DNA of 64,000 nucleotides from the NCBI RefSeq assembly GCF_013322225.1, contig NZ_JAAMFB010000027.1, positions 186,001-250,000 of the forward strand. Direction: 5' to 3'. Each line of letters opens with the position of its first letter. Positions within the stretch are counted from its first letter, which is position 1. Shown here piece by piece: positions 1 to 10,262 of this stretch. The DNA comes from Agrobacterium larrymoorei (GTDB lineage Bacteria > Pseudomonadota > Alphaproteobacteria > Rhizobiales > Rhizobiaceae). The position numbers and the translations under genes were made by a program. The notes beneath the pieces are model-generated. The model ran no database searches. It was given only the letters and a program-made list of their open reading frames with translations, and was not told the origin of the DNA.

Positions 1-894
<894 letters not shown>

Positions 895-905
895 TGTTGT
901 TTTCC

Positions 906-1730
906 TTATTTCACCGCGCCAAAGGTCAGGCCGCGAACGAGTTGTTTCTGACTGAACCAGCCAAGCACGAGGATCGGAGCAATCGCCATCATCGAGGCTG
1001 CGGAAAGCTTTGCCCAGAACAGGCCTTGAGGCGACGAGAAGGAGGCGATGAAGGCCGTCAGCGGTGCTGCATTTGTGGTCGTCAGGCGAATGGTCCAGAA
1101 GGATTCGTTCCACGCCAGAATGATATTGAGAAGAAGCGTAGACGCTATGCCGGGAACAGCCATCGGCGTCAGAACGTATATGATCTCGTTCCATAGCGAC
1201 GCGCCGTCCATGCGGGCCGCTTCAAGAATTTCACCCGGAATTTCCCGGAAGTAAGTGTAGAGCATCCACACCACGATCGGCAGGTTGATCATGGTCAGCA
1301 TGATCGTGAGGCCGATGCGCGTATCGAGCAGCCCTGCATTGCGGAACATCAGATAGATCGGCACCAGCACTGCAACTGCCGGCATCATTTTGGTGGAGAG
1401 CATCCACATCAGAATGTCCTTGGTGCGTTTGGTCGGCGAGAACGCCATAGCCCATGCTGCCGGAATGGCGATGATCAGTGCCAGAATGGTGGAGCCGACC
1501 GACAGGACGACCGAATTCATGAAGGGCTTGAAGTAATCGCGTTGCGTATTGACCGTGATGTAGTTTTCCAGCGTGCCCGATGGCCAGAGGCTAAAGCCCG
1601 CAATGGCTTCCGGCTCCGTCTTGATGGAGGTGAGGAAGGCATAGAGGATCGGGAAGAAGAGGATGAGCGCGACCACCCACGCGGCAATGGAAAAGCCGAT
1701 CTTTGAGCGGGTAGAGACTTTACGAGCCAT
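906..1730 (-). CDS. smoG: Polyol ABC transporter inner-membrane permease (SmoG/MtlG type)
   Basis: Second membrane subunit of the importer, MalG class, 274 residues. An N-terminal membrane segment (about residues 12-33) is followed by five more hydrophobic stretches. The EAA loop that docks on the ATPase is visible as [14 protein letters not shown] near residues 170-190. The C-terminus ends in GLTFGAVK, the usual end of MalG-type permeases. The ATG at 1730 has a good ribosome site (GGAGACG). It starts 10 bases after the stop of the first permease gene and ends 11 bases before the ATPase gene, so all are co-transcribed. Substrate assignment (sorbitol/mannitol) comes from the neighbours rather than from this protein. 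Confidence 0.92.
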   Translation of the reverse strand: MARKVSTRSKIGFSIAAWVVALILFFPILYAFLTSIKTEPEAIAGFSLWPSGTLENYITVNTQRDYFKPFMNSVVLSVGSTILALIIAIPAAWAMAFSPTKRTKDILMWMLSTKMMPAVAVLVPIYLMFRNAGLLDTRIGLTIMLTMINLPIVVWMLYTYFREIPGEILEAARMDGASLWNEIIYVLTPMAVPGIASTLLLNIILAWNESFWTIRLTTTNAAPLTAFIASFSSPQGLFWAKLSAASMMAIAPILVLGWFSQKQLVRGLTFGAVK

Positions 1731-1740
1731 GATACGTCTC

Positions 1741-2613
1741 CTAGCGATCGAGGTTCTTGCCGACGGCGCGCATCAGGAAGATGGCGACGATGTTGGCGAG
1801 TACGATGGCGATGATGCCGCCAGCCGATGCGCCACCCACGTCATATCCAAGAAGCGCGGTGCGGTAGATCAGGAACGGCAGGTTGGTCGAGGCATAGCCC
1901 GGTCCGCCATTGGTGGTGACGAGAATTTCGGCATAGACGCCCAGAAGGAAGATCGTCTGGATAAGGATGACGACGGTGATCGCCCGCGCCAGATGCGGCA
2001 GCGTCAGATAGATGAAGCGGTTGAAGAAATTCGCGCCATCCATTTCGGCTGCTTCCTTCTGCTCTCCGTCCAGGGACTGAAGGGCGGTCAGAATGATCAG
2101 CGTTGCAAAGGGCAGCCACTGCCATGCCACGATGATGACGATGGACAGAAGCGGAAATTGCGAGAACCAGTCTATGGGTTGGAAACCGAAGAACCTGTTC
2201 AGGTCCGCAAGCACGCCGTATCCGGGGTGCATGATCATGTTCTTCCAGATCAATGCAGCGACTGGTGGCATGACGAAGAAAGGCGAGATCACCAGAATGC
2301 GCACGACGCCCTGTCCGAAGATCGGCTGGTCCAAGAGAAGCGCAATGGCGGTGCCGCCGATGATGGTGATGAGCAAGACACCGCCGACGATGACGAGCGT
2401 GTTCCAGATGGACTGGAAGAAGGCCGGATCGGTGTAGAAGAATTTATAGTTGAACAGGCCAGCAAAGCTGACATTGGTCGGGTTCAGAAGATTGTAGTTC
2501 TGGAAGGAGAACCACAGCGTCATCGCCAGCGGCACGATCATCCAGATCAGAAGCAGGAAGACGGAGGGCGCCATCATCACGCGCGCCAGATTTCTGGTAT
2601 TTTGCGTCGCCAT
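1741..2613 (-). CDS. smoF: Polyol ABC transporter inner-membrane permease (SmoF/MtlF type)
   Basis: First membrane subunit, MalF/UgpA class. I place the start at the ATG at 2613 (protein MATQNTRNLARVM...), because a GGAGGG ribosome site sits directly upstream; the frame stays open to 2691 but that upstream part is not convincing. This gives about 290 residues with six predicted membrane helices and an EAA loop at EAAEMDGANFFNRF. It is separated from the binding-protein gene by a strong hairpin (2696-2724), a common way to make less permease than binding protein. Its partners are the permease at 906-1730 and the ATPase at the window edge. Confidence 0.92.
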   Translation of the reverse strand: MATQNTRNLARVMMAPSVFLLLIWMIVPLAMTLWFSFQNYNLLNPTNVSFAGLFNYKFFYTDPAFFQSIWNTLVIVGGVLLITIIGGTAIALLLDQPIFGQGVVRILVISPFFVMPPVAALIWKNMIMHPGYGVLADLNRFFGFQPIDWFSQFPLLSIVIIVAWQWLPFATLIILTALQSLDGEQKEAAEMDGANFFNRFIYLTLPHLARAITVVILIQTIFLLGVYAEILVTTNGGPGYASTNLPFLIYRTALLGYDVGGASAGGIIAIVLANIVAIFLMRAVGKNLDR

Positions 2614-2695
2614 AAGCTGCCCTCCCAATGTCGCGCGCGGTTGAACCCGCAGGCGGTGTCGTTCTTCTTTTATTGGTGACTGTCTGTCCAAGTGG

Positions 2696-2724
2696 CCGCC
2701 GCCCGGCGGATTGCCGGACGACGG
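2696..2724 (-). promoter_or_regulatory. Strong intercistronic hairpin between smoE and smoF
   Basis: Arms at 2696-2707 and 2713-2724 pair over 12 positions on the minus strand (two G-U wobbles) around a 5-base loop. No T-run follows, so it is better read as an mRNA-stability or partial-attenuation element than as a full terminator. It lies 12 bases after the smoE stop. Confidence 0.6.
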
Positions 2725-2736
2725 TCTTCGGGAGGA

Positions 2737-4050
2737 TTACTTGATGTAACCGGCGCGCGTCATTTCACGCGTTGCGGTGGACTGGGCGCCTGCAAGCGCA
2801 TCGTCGACCGAGGACTGGCCTGCAACGACCGCGGAGAAGAGCTGACCGACCGTGGTGCCGAGCGACTGGAACTCGGGGATCGCCACGAACTGACCACCCG
2901 TGTAAGGCACGGGCTTGACGGTCGGCTTGGTGATGTCGGCTGCGTTCATTGCCGCAAGCGTCGTCTTGGCGAATGGCGCTGCCTTCTCGTAGTCCGCATT
3001 CTTGTAGAGCGAGGTGCGCGTGCCCGGAGGAACGTTTGCCCAGCCTTCCTTGGAAGCGACGAGTGCGGAATAGTCCTTGCTGGTTGCCCAGGAAATGAAC
3101 TTTTCAGCCGCATCGGCCTTTTTCGAGCTCTTCGGGATGGCAAGGTTCCAAGACCACAGCCAGTTGCCATGGTTCTTCAGCTCGCCATGCGTCGGGAACA
3201 GCGCATAGCCGACCTTGTCCGCAACCGTCGAATCCTTGGGGTTGGACACGAAGGACGCAGCGACGGTCGCATCGATCCACATACCGCACTTGCCCTGCTG
3301 GAACAGCGTCAGGTTTTCGTTGAAGCCGTTGGAAGCTGCACCGGACGGACCGGCATCCTTCATCAGATCCACGTAGAACTGGAGAGAGCTCTTCCATTCA
3401 GGCTGATCGAACTGAGGCTTCCAGTTTTCATCGAACCAGCGACCGCCAAACGAGTTGTTCAGCGCGGTGATGAAGGCCATGTTCTCACCCCAGCCCGCCT
3501 TGCCGCGCAGGCAGATGCCGTTGATATCGGTATTGCGGTCGGTGATCTTGCGGGCCGCATCGCCGATGAATTCCCATGTCGGGTTTTCCGGCATCTTCAG
3601 ACCCGCTTTTTCAAACAGGTCCTTGCGGTACATGATCATTGCGGATTCGCCGTAGAACGGTGCCGCATAGAGTTTGCCGTCAACCGTCAGGCCGCCCTTG
3701 ATGGACGGCAGCATGTCGTTGACGTCATAGTTGTCGCCGAGCTTTTCGAGCGGCAGAAGCCAGCCCTGTTTTGCCCAGATCGGAACTTCATAGTTGCCGA
3801 TGGTCATGATGTCGTACTGGCCGCCATTGGTGGCGATATCCGTCGTCACGCGTTCGCGCAGGACGTTTTCTTCCAGCGTGACCCATTCAACCTGAATGTC
3901 CGGGTTCTTGTCGGTAAATTCCTTCGTCAGGCCCTGCATGCGGATCATATCACCGTTGTTGACGGTGGCGATGGTCAGCGTTTCTGCGGAAGCGAGGCCC
4001 GAAAAGGCGAGAGCCGAGCACGCGCCCAGCAGAAGTGTCTTCAATGTCAT
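2737..4050 (-). CDS. smoE: Periplasmic polyol-binding protein of ABC transporter (SmoE/MtlE type)
   Basis: Extracellular solute-binding protein of family 1, 437 residues, which captures the substrate in the periplasm and delivers it to the SmoFG permeases. The N-terminus is a clear Sec signal peptide (basic MTLK, hydrophobic core, cleavage near GLASA-ET). Length and motifs (NGGQYDIMTIGNYEV, YAAPFYGESAMIMYR) match the sorbitol/mannitol binding proteins called SmoE or MtlE. The ATG at 4050 has a GGGAGGAAG ribosome site. It is first in the transport operon and is followed by a hairpin that probably protects its message. The substrate is inferred from family resemblance and from the SorC-type regulator upstream. 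Confidence 0.9.
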   Translation of the reverse strand: MTLKTLLLGACSALAFSGLASAETLTIATVNNGDMIRMQGLTKEFTDKNPDIQVEWVTLEENVLRERVTTDIATNGGQYDIMTIGNYEVPIWAKQGWLLPLEKLGDNYDVNDMLPSIKGGLTVDGKLYAAPFYGESAMIMYRKDLFEKAGLKMPENPTWEFIGDAARKITDRNTDINGICLRGKAGWGENMAFITALNNSFGGRWFDENWKPQFDQPEWKSSLQFYVDLMKDAGPSGAASNGFNENLTLFQQGKCGMWIDATVAASFVSNPKDSTVADKVGYALFPTHGELKNHGNWLWSWNLAIPKSSKKADAAEKFISWATSKDYSALVASKEGWANVPPGTRTSLYKNADYEKAAPFAKTTLAAMNAADITKPTVKPVPYTGGQFVAIPEFQSLGTTVGQLFSAVVAGQSSVDDALAGAQSTATREMTRAGYIK

Positions 4051-4208
4051 GATCTTCCTCCCAGAAGAAAATTATGAGCATTCGCTTTGCTCGAGGGCAA
4101 TTACTCACTTTTGGGCATCAAAAGTCAAGCATCATCCTGCGCTGCGATGCACAAGTAATAGCTAAAATACTGATTTTATTTGCAAATTATTGCTCAATTG
4201 GCGAGCAA
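4051..4208 (-). promoter_or_regulatory. smoE promoter region with two candidate regulator-binding palindromes
   Basis: This gap between the regulator and smoE holds two inverted repeats with the same 7-base spacing: GAGCA-N7-TGCTC at 4076-4092 and TTGCTC-N7-GAGCAA at 4190-4208, the second overlapping the last codons of the regulator. Shared half-sites at both ends of the gap suggest operators for the neighbouring SorC-type protein. This is inference; no -35/-10 pair is obvious. Confidence 0.4.
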
Positions 4209-5147
4209 ATACTCGGCGGAGTGCTCATCCGTAATGATGCCATTCAGCAATCCGCCCCGCAGCGCAGCAAGGATTGCGGGTGATTTTCTCTTGCCTTGAG
4301 CAATGCCGATGACGGTGCAGGTTTCCCGGGACGGCACCGGAACGGAGGCGACCCGATCATTGATCGGATTGTTCATGATCCTGCCGTCGCCATCATAGAA
4401 CCAGCCGCAGATTTCTCCGGCAGCCCCCTCAGCGATCAGGCGCTTCATCTCGTCTACGGCAATGAAGCCATCGAGACAAAGCGGTGCGTTTTCGCCCAAT
4501 TCGCCGACGCCGACGAAAGTGACGTTCGCCGCCGCCCCAAGTGCCAGATTGGAGCGAACCAAAGACTGCTCATGCAGCAATTCCCGCTCTTCCGCCGAAG
4601 GGCAGAGTACCGGCAGCGGCATGGGAAAATGCCGGGCCTTAATGGCATCCGCCATGGAGAAGATGACATTGTAATAGGCCGCAGAACCATCGGGTCCGAT
4701 ATTGCCGGTCAGGGAGACGATGCGGTGCTGTGGACATTCCATGGGCGGCAACTGATCGACGGCAGCCCTCAGCGTTCGCCCCGTGCCGATTGCAAGTACG
4801 ATGGGCTCGGGCGTGCGGAGCCATCGCTCGATTTCTGCAGCACCCGCTTCGGCGATACCGACGGTGGATGAAATCCCTGTCGGATCGCTAGGCACGACTT
4901 CGACATGCTTCAGAGAAAAGCGTTGCCGCAGAGCCTGCGCTTTTTCCAAACACGCGGCGATGGGGTGATCGAGCCTGACCTTGATCAGGCGTTCGGCAAC
5001 CGCGAGAGAGACGAGCCTTTGTGCTGACTGGCGGGAAATTCCCATTGCGGCGGCAATCTCATCCTGTGTTCGACCCGCGACATAATACAGCCAGCCAGCC
5101 CTTGCCGCATCGTCTAACCGCCCACCGCTATCGGATCGCCTGGCCAT
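4194..5147 (-). CDS. smoC: SorC/DeoR-type sugar-responsive transcriptional regulator
   Basis: Regulator of 317 residues. The N-terminal helix-turn-helix is at about residues 25-50 (GRTQDEIAAAMGISRQSAQR), followed by a SorC-family sugar-binding domain with the typical IGTGRTLRAAVDQLPP stretch and the GVGELGEN and GEICGWFYDGDG motifs. Proteins of this family bind a phosphorylated or free sugar and control the adjacent uptake operon, either positively or negatively. It lies just upstream of smoE in the same orientation with a 143-base gap that carries candidate operators. In S. meliloti the equivalent gene of the smo locus is smoC; I use that name on the basis of context. Confidence 0.85.
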   Translation of the reverse strand: MARRSDSGGRLDDAARAGWLYYVAGRTQDEIAAAMGISRQSAQRLVSLAVAERLIKVRLDHPIAACLEKAQALRQRFSLKHVEVVPSDPTGISSTVGIAEAGAAEIERWLRTPEPIVLAIGTGRTLRAAVDQLPPMECPQHRIVSLTGNIGPDGSAAYYNVIFSMADAIKARHFPMPLPVLCPSAEERELLHEQSLVRSNLALGAAANVTFVGVGELGENAPLCLDGFIAVDEMKRLIAEGAAGEICGWFYDGDGRIMNNPINDRVASVPVPSRETCTVIGIAQGKRKSPAILAALRGGLLNGIITDEHSAEYLLAN

Positions 5148-5310
5148 GCACCTGCCTTTACGTCAAATTTTATAATTGCTGACATTTTTCGCAGGGATAT
5201 GTCAAACGTCTTGGCCGCCTGGCGACATGTTCGGCGGCGGCGTTCGGATGGCGTCGGCGCCATGCATTTTAAGGCAGCGCAGACGCTCTCAAGGATTTGG
5301 GCGACACGTT

Positions 5311-6600
5311 TCAGATTTGTATGCCGCGAGATATTAGCATCGTGCGAATGTTGACTGCCGATCCTGTTTCGATCGAAGCGTTTGCCGCGATACCGGTCAG
5401 GATCGACCAAGCGCCTGATACGTGGTCGGAAGCGCGGTTGAACCTGTCTGGCTCCATGCCGGTGGGGTCGAAGATGTAGCCGAGCATAACGGGATCTGCG
5501 CCGCCGTGGCTGCCTTTGACCTTCGGTACGTCAACGGCTTTTGGAGCCTCTCCGGCAAGATGAATTGAAGTCGTGACTGCCTCTTCATCGGCATGGTCAC
5601 GCACCCCGCCAAACACCCCGTGAACCTCGATGTGCTTGTGGACGATTTCTCCCTTGGTCCCCTGGAAGCGAATCTCCAGACCTTCCCAAGGTGAGTAGGC
5701 CGTCAAGGTATAGTTTGCGGTAGCGCCGGAGGCGTAACGTATATGTGCCTGCATAGTGTCTTCGATGCCGATATCTGCGTCGAAAACGCATCTGTCACGG
5801 AAGTAACCGTCTTCGCCCTCGGCGTCGAGATAAAGCGCTTTCAGCTGCTCATCGGCAGACAAATCCAGCCTAAAAGCGCAGCGCTGCGCGACGGGACAGT
5901 CTGTGCAACGCGGCCCATGATCCGCAAGGCCAAGCTCGACTGCAGTTTCCGGTCTGTAGAACGCACGCTGGCCGGACGCGAAAACCTCCGTAGGAACGGA
6001 GGCCAGCCACCAGTTCAAAAGGTCGAAATGGTGGGTGGATTTATGAACCAGCAAGCCGCCGGAATTCTCCTTGTGCCGATGCCAGCGCCGGAAATAATCG
6101 GCGCCATGAACGCGGTCGAGATGCCAGCGGAAATCGACTGCGGTTATCTGACCTATCATGCCTGACGCCAGCATTTCCTTTATCTGCGTGCGCGCGGGCG
6201 AATAACGATAGTTGAAGGTCACCATGACCCTCTGCCCTGTGCGCGCTTGTGCATCCACGATTTGCTTCAATCGGGAAAGATCGATCGTCAACGGCTTTTC
6301 GCAAATGACATCACAACCGGCTTCGAACGCTTTTATGATGTATTCGGAATGCAGAAAATCGGGCGTTGCGACAACGACCGTATCCGGCCTCTGTTCGGCA
6401 ATCAGTTGGTCGAAGTTATCTGCGAGATAAGTGGCAACACCGTTTGTTCCGGGTTTTGAAATCGCGCGTGCCGCTTCGCCTAGCCGATGGGCGTTCGTAT
6501 CGCACAAGGCAACGATCTCATGTTTGTCGGAATAATCTTCCGTAACGGAAGCGCGGAACATCTTATGTCGGGAACCGCAGCCGACTATTGCTATTTTCAC
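5311..6600 (-). CDS. Gfo/Idh/MocA-family NAD(P)-dependent oxidoreductase with a cysteine cluster
   Basis: Predicted cytoplasmic dehydrogenase of 429 residues acting on a sugar, inositol or related compound; the substrate cannot be told from sequence. The N-terminal Rossmann fold begins with IAIVGCGSR, and the family signature EKPLTIDLSRL follows near residues 100-112. A catalytic-type histidine motif HKSTHHFDLLNWW is in the C-terminal domain. Unusual for the family is CTDCPVAQRC (about residue 240), with a further cysteine downstream (RDRCVFDADI), which could be a metal or structural site. Start is a GTG at 6600 with AAGGGAAG upstream. It is not overlapped by neighbours and probably has its own promoter in 6601-6860. 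The gap 5148-5310 downstream holds nothing recognisable beyond a weak GC-rich inverted repeat. Confidence 0.85.
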   Translation of the reverse strand: MKIAIVGCGSRHKMFRASVTEDYSDKHEIVALCDTNAHRLGEAARAISKPGTNGVATYLADNFDQLIAEQRPDTVVVATPDFLHSEYIIKAFEAGCDVICEKPLTIDLSRLKQIVDAQARTGQRVMVTFNYRYSPARTQIKEMLASGMIGQITAVDFRWHLDRVHGADYFRRWHRHKENSGGLLVHKSTHHFDLLNWWLASVPTEVFASGQRAFYRPETAVELGLADHGPRCTDCPVAQRCAFRLDLSADEQLKALYLDAEGEDGYFRDRCVFDADIGIEDTMQAHIRYASGATANYTLTAYSPWEGLEIRFQGTKGEIVHKHIEVHGVFGGVRDHADEEAVTTSIHLAGEAPKAVDVPKVKGSHGGADPVMLGYIFDPTGMEPDRFNRASDHVSGAWSILTGIAANASIETGSAVNIRTMLISRGIQI

Positions 6601-6860
6601 GTCTCTTCCCTTTGCATTGTCATGTCAGAAGCCAGCCGTCGAAGGTGCGCACAATCCTCCACACACCATAAGCACTCATTTTAGGTCTGGCTAACTGATA
6701 ATACGCTTAGATTAGATTCATAATATCATTTCTGGCAAGGCAAATGCGATGGAAGCGTTATGAAAATTATGCGGGTTTTGCCCGACGAACGCGCCCGAAT
6801 TTGCCGATTATTTATCATTTTCGATAATAATATTGTAGAGAACAAATAGGGGTCCCGTTC

Positions 6861-9058
6861 ATGGGAAGTATATTCAGATCAGTTCAGGCAAACTCGTATT
6901 GGCAACAGGGACCGCTATTACCTGTATCCTCATTGCCTACACCGCATTTAATGTCGCTGCCGTCAAGGAGCGGACGGAGCGTGACGTCATGGCGCTTGCG
7001 GCGGAAAAAGCCAGTGTCGTCAGCCAGGATCTGGCAGCCGGTATTACAGAAGCGACATCTGCAAGTGCCGCACTTGCCGCCACTTTGACCGGATTCCTGA
7101 ACGACGGTACGCGCAGCCGCTCCGACATAATTGCCATGATCAAGGCCGTTGCTCCGCAGTATCCGAGCGTTTTCGGCGCATGGATGTGTGAACTGATTGA
7201 CGGCAAAACGCCGAAGCCAAGCCTTGGGCCTGAGGGATTGAACAAGGAGGGCATTTTTACGCCCTATTGGACGAAGGGCGATAATGGGCAAATGGAGTTC
7301 TCCACTTGGACCATCAAGCCTGCTGACGAATATTACGACCGTGTGCTGAAAACCGGACAGCCGATCATCACATCACCCTATCTTACTGGCATGAAGAAGC
7401 TGGTGACGTCTGTCTCTGTGCCAATGAAGATCGATGGAAACATCGTCGGCCTTGCTGGCGTCGATATCAAGCTTGATGACCTCACGGCGTCGCTTGCAAC
7501 GATGAAGCCGTTCGAAGGCGGTCGGGTCATGCTGCTAGCGAATAACGGCAAATGGCTTGCGCATCCCGATGCAGGCCACCTGATGACGGATTATACGGAA
7601 ACCGGTGCAGATGCAGTTAAGGCTGCGCTGGCAGACGGGAAGATGAAGGTCATCTCGGATATGCCGGACGGCTCGGTCCGTCTTATCTATCCCTTCACAG
7701 CCACTGGAATGAATACGACCTGGGCGGCGGTTCTCGATATTCCGCCAGCTGTTTTCTCCGCACCGGTCTGGCAGCAGGTTTACAGCACCCTCATCGGTGG
7801 CCTGCTCATTCTTTTTGTGACGCTCGGCGTAATACTGCTGGCCACACAAATGCTTATCAAAAAGCCGTTGACGGGCGTGCTTGGAGCGGTTCGCAAGATG
7901 GCGGACGGTAATTACACGCATGAGGTCAAACAGACCGGCCGTCAGGATGAACTGGGAAGCCTGACCTCGGCACTTGAAAAATTCAGAACGGCGCTGTCCC
8001 GTGGCGAGCAGATGCAGGCGGAGCAGGAAATGCTTCAGCAGCAGATCGAAGTCGACCGCAAGCGCCAGGGCGAGCTCGATAATGCTAAAGCGGAAGACCT
8101 GCGCCATTTCGTGGAACTGGTGCAGAGCCGGTTCGATATTCTCGCTTCCGGCGACCTGACGGTTCGCATGAGCGAACGCGTCGCACCGGAATTCGATAGC
8201 ATCCGCCAGAATTTCAATGCGTCCGTCTCCACTCTGGAAGAAACGATCAGTGGCGTCGTTCATGCGGTTTACACCATCCGCTCCGGCCTCGGTGAGATAT
8301 CGACGGCTTCGAATGATCTGGCGCGGCGCACCGAACAGCAGGCTGCTGCTCTGGAGGAGACCGTCGCCGCACTTGGTGAAGTTACGCGTGGCGTCAACGA
8401 AACTGCAGACGGTGCCAACAGCGCGCAGCAGACCGTGAATGTCGCACGCGGGGATGCCGAAAAGGGCGGCCAGGTCGTCGCCCGTGCGATTGCCGCAATG
8501 ACTGAAATCCAGGGATCTTCCAGCAAGATCGGCAATATCATCAGCGTTATCGACGAGATCGCTTTCCAGACCAACCTGCTTGCGCTCAATGCCGGTGTCG
8601 AAGCGGCCCGTGCGGGTGAGGCGGGCAAGGGTTTTGCCGTCGTTGCACAGGAAGTCCGCGAACTCGCGCAGCGTTCCGCTCAGGCCGCCAAGGAAATCAA
8701 GGAATTGATTTCCACGTCGTCCTCGCAGGTCGAATCCGGTGTCAATCTGGTTGAGGAAACCGGTTCCTCGCTGGGCAAAATCGTTGAGCAGGTTCTGGGC
8801 ATGAGCCAGACCGTGAACCAGATTGCATCTAACGCACGCGAACAGGCGATCAGCCTCCGCGAAGTGTCATCGGCAGCCGACCAGATGGACAAGGTCACTC
8901 AGCAAAATGCTGCGATGGTTGAGGAAACCACGGCCGCCGCACAGAGCCTATCACAGGAAACCGAAAGCCTTGCTACGATGATTGGTCGGTTCAAGGTCGG
9001 GCAGTCACAGGCTCAGCGTCCGCAAGGAGACTATCAGCGCTACGCCATGGCAAGCTGA
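6861..9058 (+). CDS. Methyl-accepting chemotaxis protein (Cache-HAMP-MA), apparent frameshift at the N-terminus
   Basis: Membrane chemoreceptor. From about 6899 the frame encodes a first membrane helix, a periplasmic Cache sensor (roughly 240 residues, including [12 protein letters not shown] and [13 protein letters not shown]), a second helix near [18 protein letters not shown], a HAMP domain ([18 protein letters not shown]), and the conserved signalling tip [20 protein letters not shown]. The best start is the ATG at 6861 (AGGGG 9 bases upstream, reading MGSIFRSVQ), but this frame runs off. The sensor frame reads [11 protein letters not shown] from 6887. One extra G in the CAGGC at 6885-6889 would join them as [17 protein letters not shown]. 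As it stands, translation could only begin at TTG 6899, losing the basic residues before the helix. The C-terminus ends QRYAMAS, with no CheR-binding pentapeptide. Confidence 0.85.
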
Positions 9059-9080
9059 TCTCCCCGACCAAACGGGATCG

Positions 9081-10163
9081 TTAAACAGCACCCCAGGCGC
9101 GGAACCGTCCGCGCCCGGTTACTTCACGAAGCTCAAGCTGGTTTGCAAGGCCGACAGCGCCCTGCGGCGTCGTTCCCAAGGCTTTGACGATCATCGCAGT
9201 CGAAACCACCGGGCGCGCCAATACGAGCTCGGCAAGTTCCGGTAGCCGTGAATTGGAGCGTCGGCCGGAAAGCCGCCGGTCCATCCGCTTCTTGGCGTTT
9301 AGCAGGCGGTCGTGCTCCTTAAGACCCAGCATGGCGGTTTCAATAAAGCCATCGAGTATGGCACTCAGCCGCTCAACTTCACTTTTTGCGCGTCTACGCT
9401 CTCGGGAAATTGACCGTAACCCGGTGTTTACAGCGGGAAGGTGAGATAGCCCCTGTTGCCGAAGCAGAACCGCAGCCAACTGACGGCCAAGCCATGGGCT
9501 GCGCTGCAATACCTCCATCTCATTCCACGCGTCCAGCATGACCGCAGCGAGCGGGGCAGGGGGGAGTCCGTGCCACTGTTTGAGGCGTTGCTGCCACTGT
9601 TTCAGTCTCCTATCTTTGTCCCAATCAGAGTCGTCGTACAGAGATTGATCTACAGCAGTGGTAAGCACGGGCTTCTGTTCTAATATCGCGTCCAGGGTTG
9701 CGGAACTGCGGGCGAGCAGGGCATCCATTTCCACAAGTTCGTCCGTTAGCAATGCATCGCCCTCCGTCGAAGATCGTGGCGCCACGTCTGCAATGTCGTT
9801 GGAACTCGACGACATTTGGCCTTTGCCGCGCAGCTGTGAGATCCCTGCGTCACTCAGCGCCCAGTCAGGTTCCTGCCCGAAGATCAACCGTCGCATACGA
9901 AGAATGCGATGAGCATTGATCATTTCGTGGGTGGGCGCACGCACGTCCATCTGAGCATCGTGAAGCGCTAGATCCTCGATGTGAACAAGCTCGCCGTCCA
10001 GCCACAAGGAGGATACCGCGTCGAAAAAATCCTGCCGTTCCAGAAACCCTGTCCTAATCGGCGAACGAGCCACGCGTTCGTCCAGGCGGGCGAGGGCTTC
10101 GGTCGCTTTAACCAATGGATTGAGCAGTTCCGAAAGCGAAAGCTGTGTCGTGTGATCGGCCAT
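9081..10163 (-). CDS. DUF1612 / RHE_PE00001-type helix-turn-helix protein
   Basis: Protein of 360 residues of unknown function resembling the DUF1612 proteins that are common on rhizobial replicons. Visible are an N-terminal region with acidic DERVARSP and DGELVHIEDLALHDAQM motifs, a mid-region rich in Lys/Gln/Trp (KQWQQRLKQWHGLPP), and a C-terminal helix-turn-helix-like part (ARPVVSTAMIVKALGTTPQGAVGLANQL) that suggests DNA binding. It converges on the chemoreceptor gene with a 22-base gap and has no co-oriented close partner. The start ATG at 10163 is the only good one. The function is not known to me; regulatory or DNA-associated is the best guess. Confidence 0.7.
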   Translation of the reverse strand: MADHTTQLSLSELLNPLVKATEALARLDERVARSPIRTGFLERQDFFDAVSSLWLDGELVHIEDLALHDAQMDVRAPTHEMINAHRILRMRRLIFGQEPDWALSDAGISQLRGKGQMSSSSNDIADVAPRSSTEGDALLTDELVEMDALLARSSATLDAILEQKPVLTTAVDQSLYDDSDWDKDRRLKQWQQRLKQWHGLPPAPLAAVMLDAWNEMEVLQRSPWLGRQLAAVLLRQQGLSHLPAVNTGLRSISRERRRAKSEVERLSAILDGFIETAMLGLKEHDRLLNAKKRMDRRLSGRRSNSRLPELAELVLARPVVSTAMIVKALGTTPQGAVGLANQLELREVTGRGRFRAWGAV

Positions 10164-10262
10164 CTGCCGTTTTTAATACAGAGTTGCTTGTGAAAGCAAT
10201 CTCGCCATTCACTTTCAAATTCTTATCCAGCGATATGTTGTTTATACATTGAAGACCGAAAT

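Noticed and set aside
1663-2679. Asp/Arg-rich plus-strand frame of 338 codons
   Set aside because: It is an antisense shadow of the smoF gene, with its composition dictated by the hydrophobic codons on the other strand.
2692-4077. Long plus-strand open frame (461 codons) opposite smoE
   Set aside because: The minus frame encodes a well-formed binding protein with a signal peptide; the plus frame has an arginine/cysteine-rich random composition typical of antisense shadows in high-GC DNA.
6877-6899. Programmed frameshifting in the chemoreceptor start
   Set aside because: The required change is in the -1 direction, but no X-XXY-YYZ heptamer or downstream stem-loop is evident; an indel or sequence error is simpler.
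9096-9115. GGCGCGGA / TCCGCGCC hairpin as a terminator between the chemoreceptor and DUF1612 genes
   Set aside because: It lies inside the last codons of the DUF1612 gene, has no T-run, and is explained by Arg/Gly codons.
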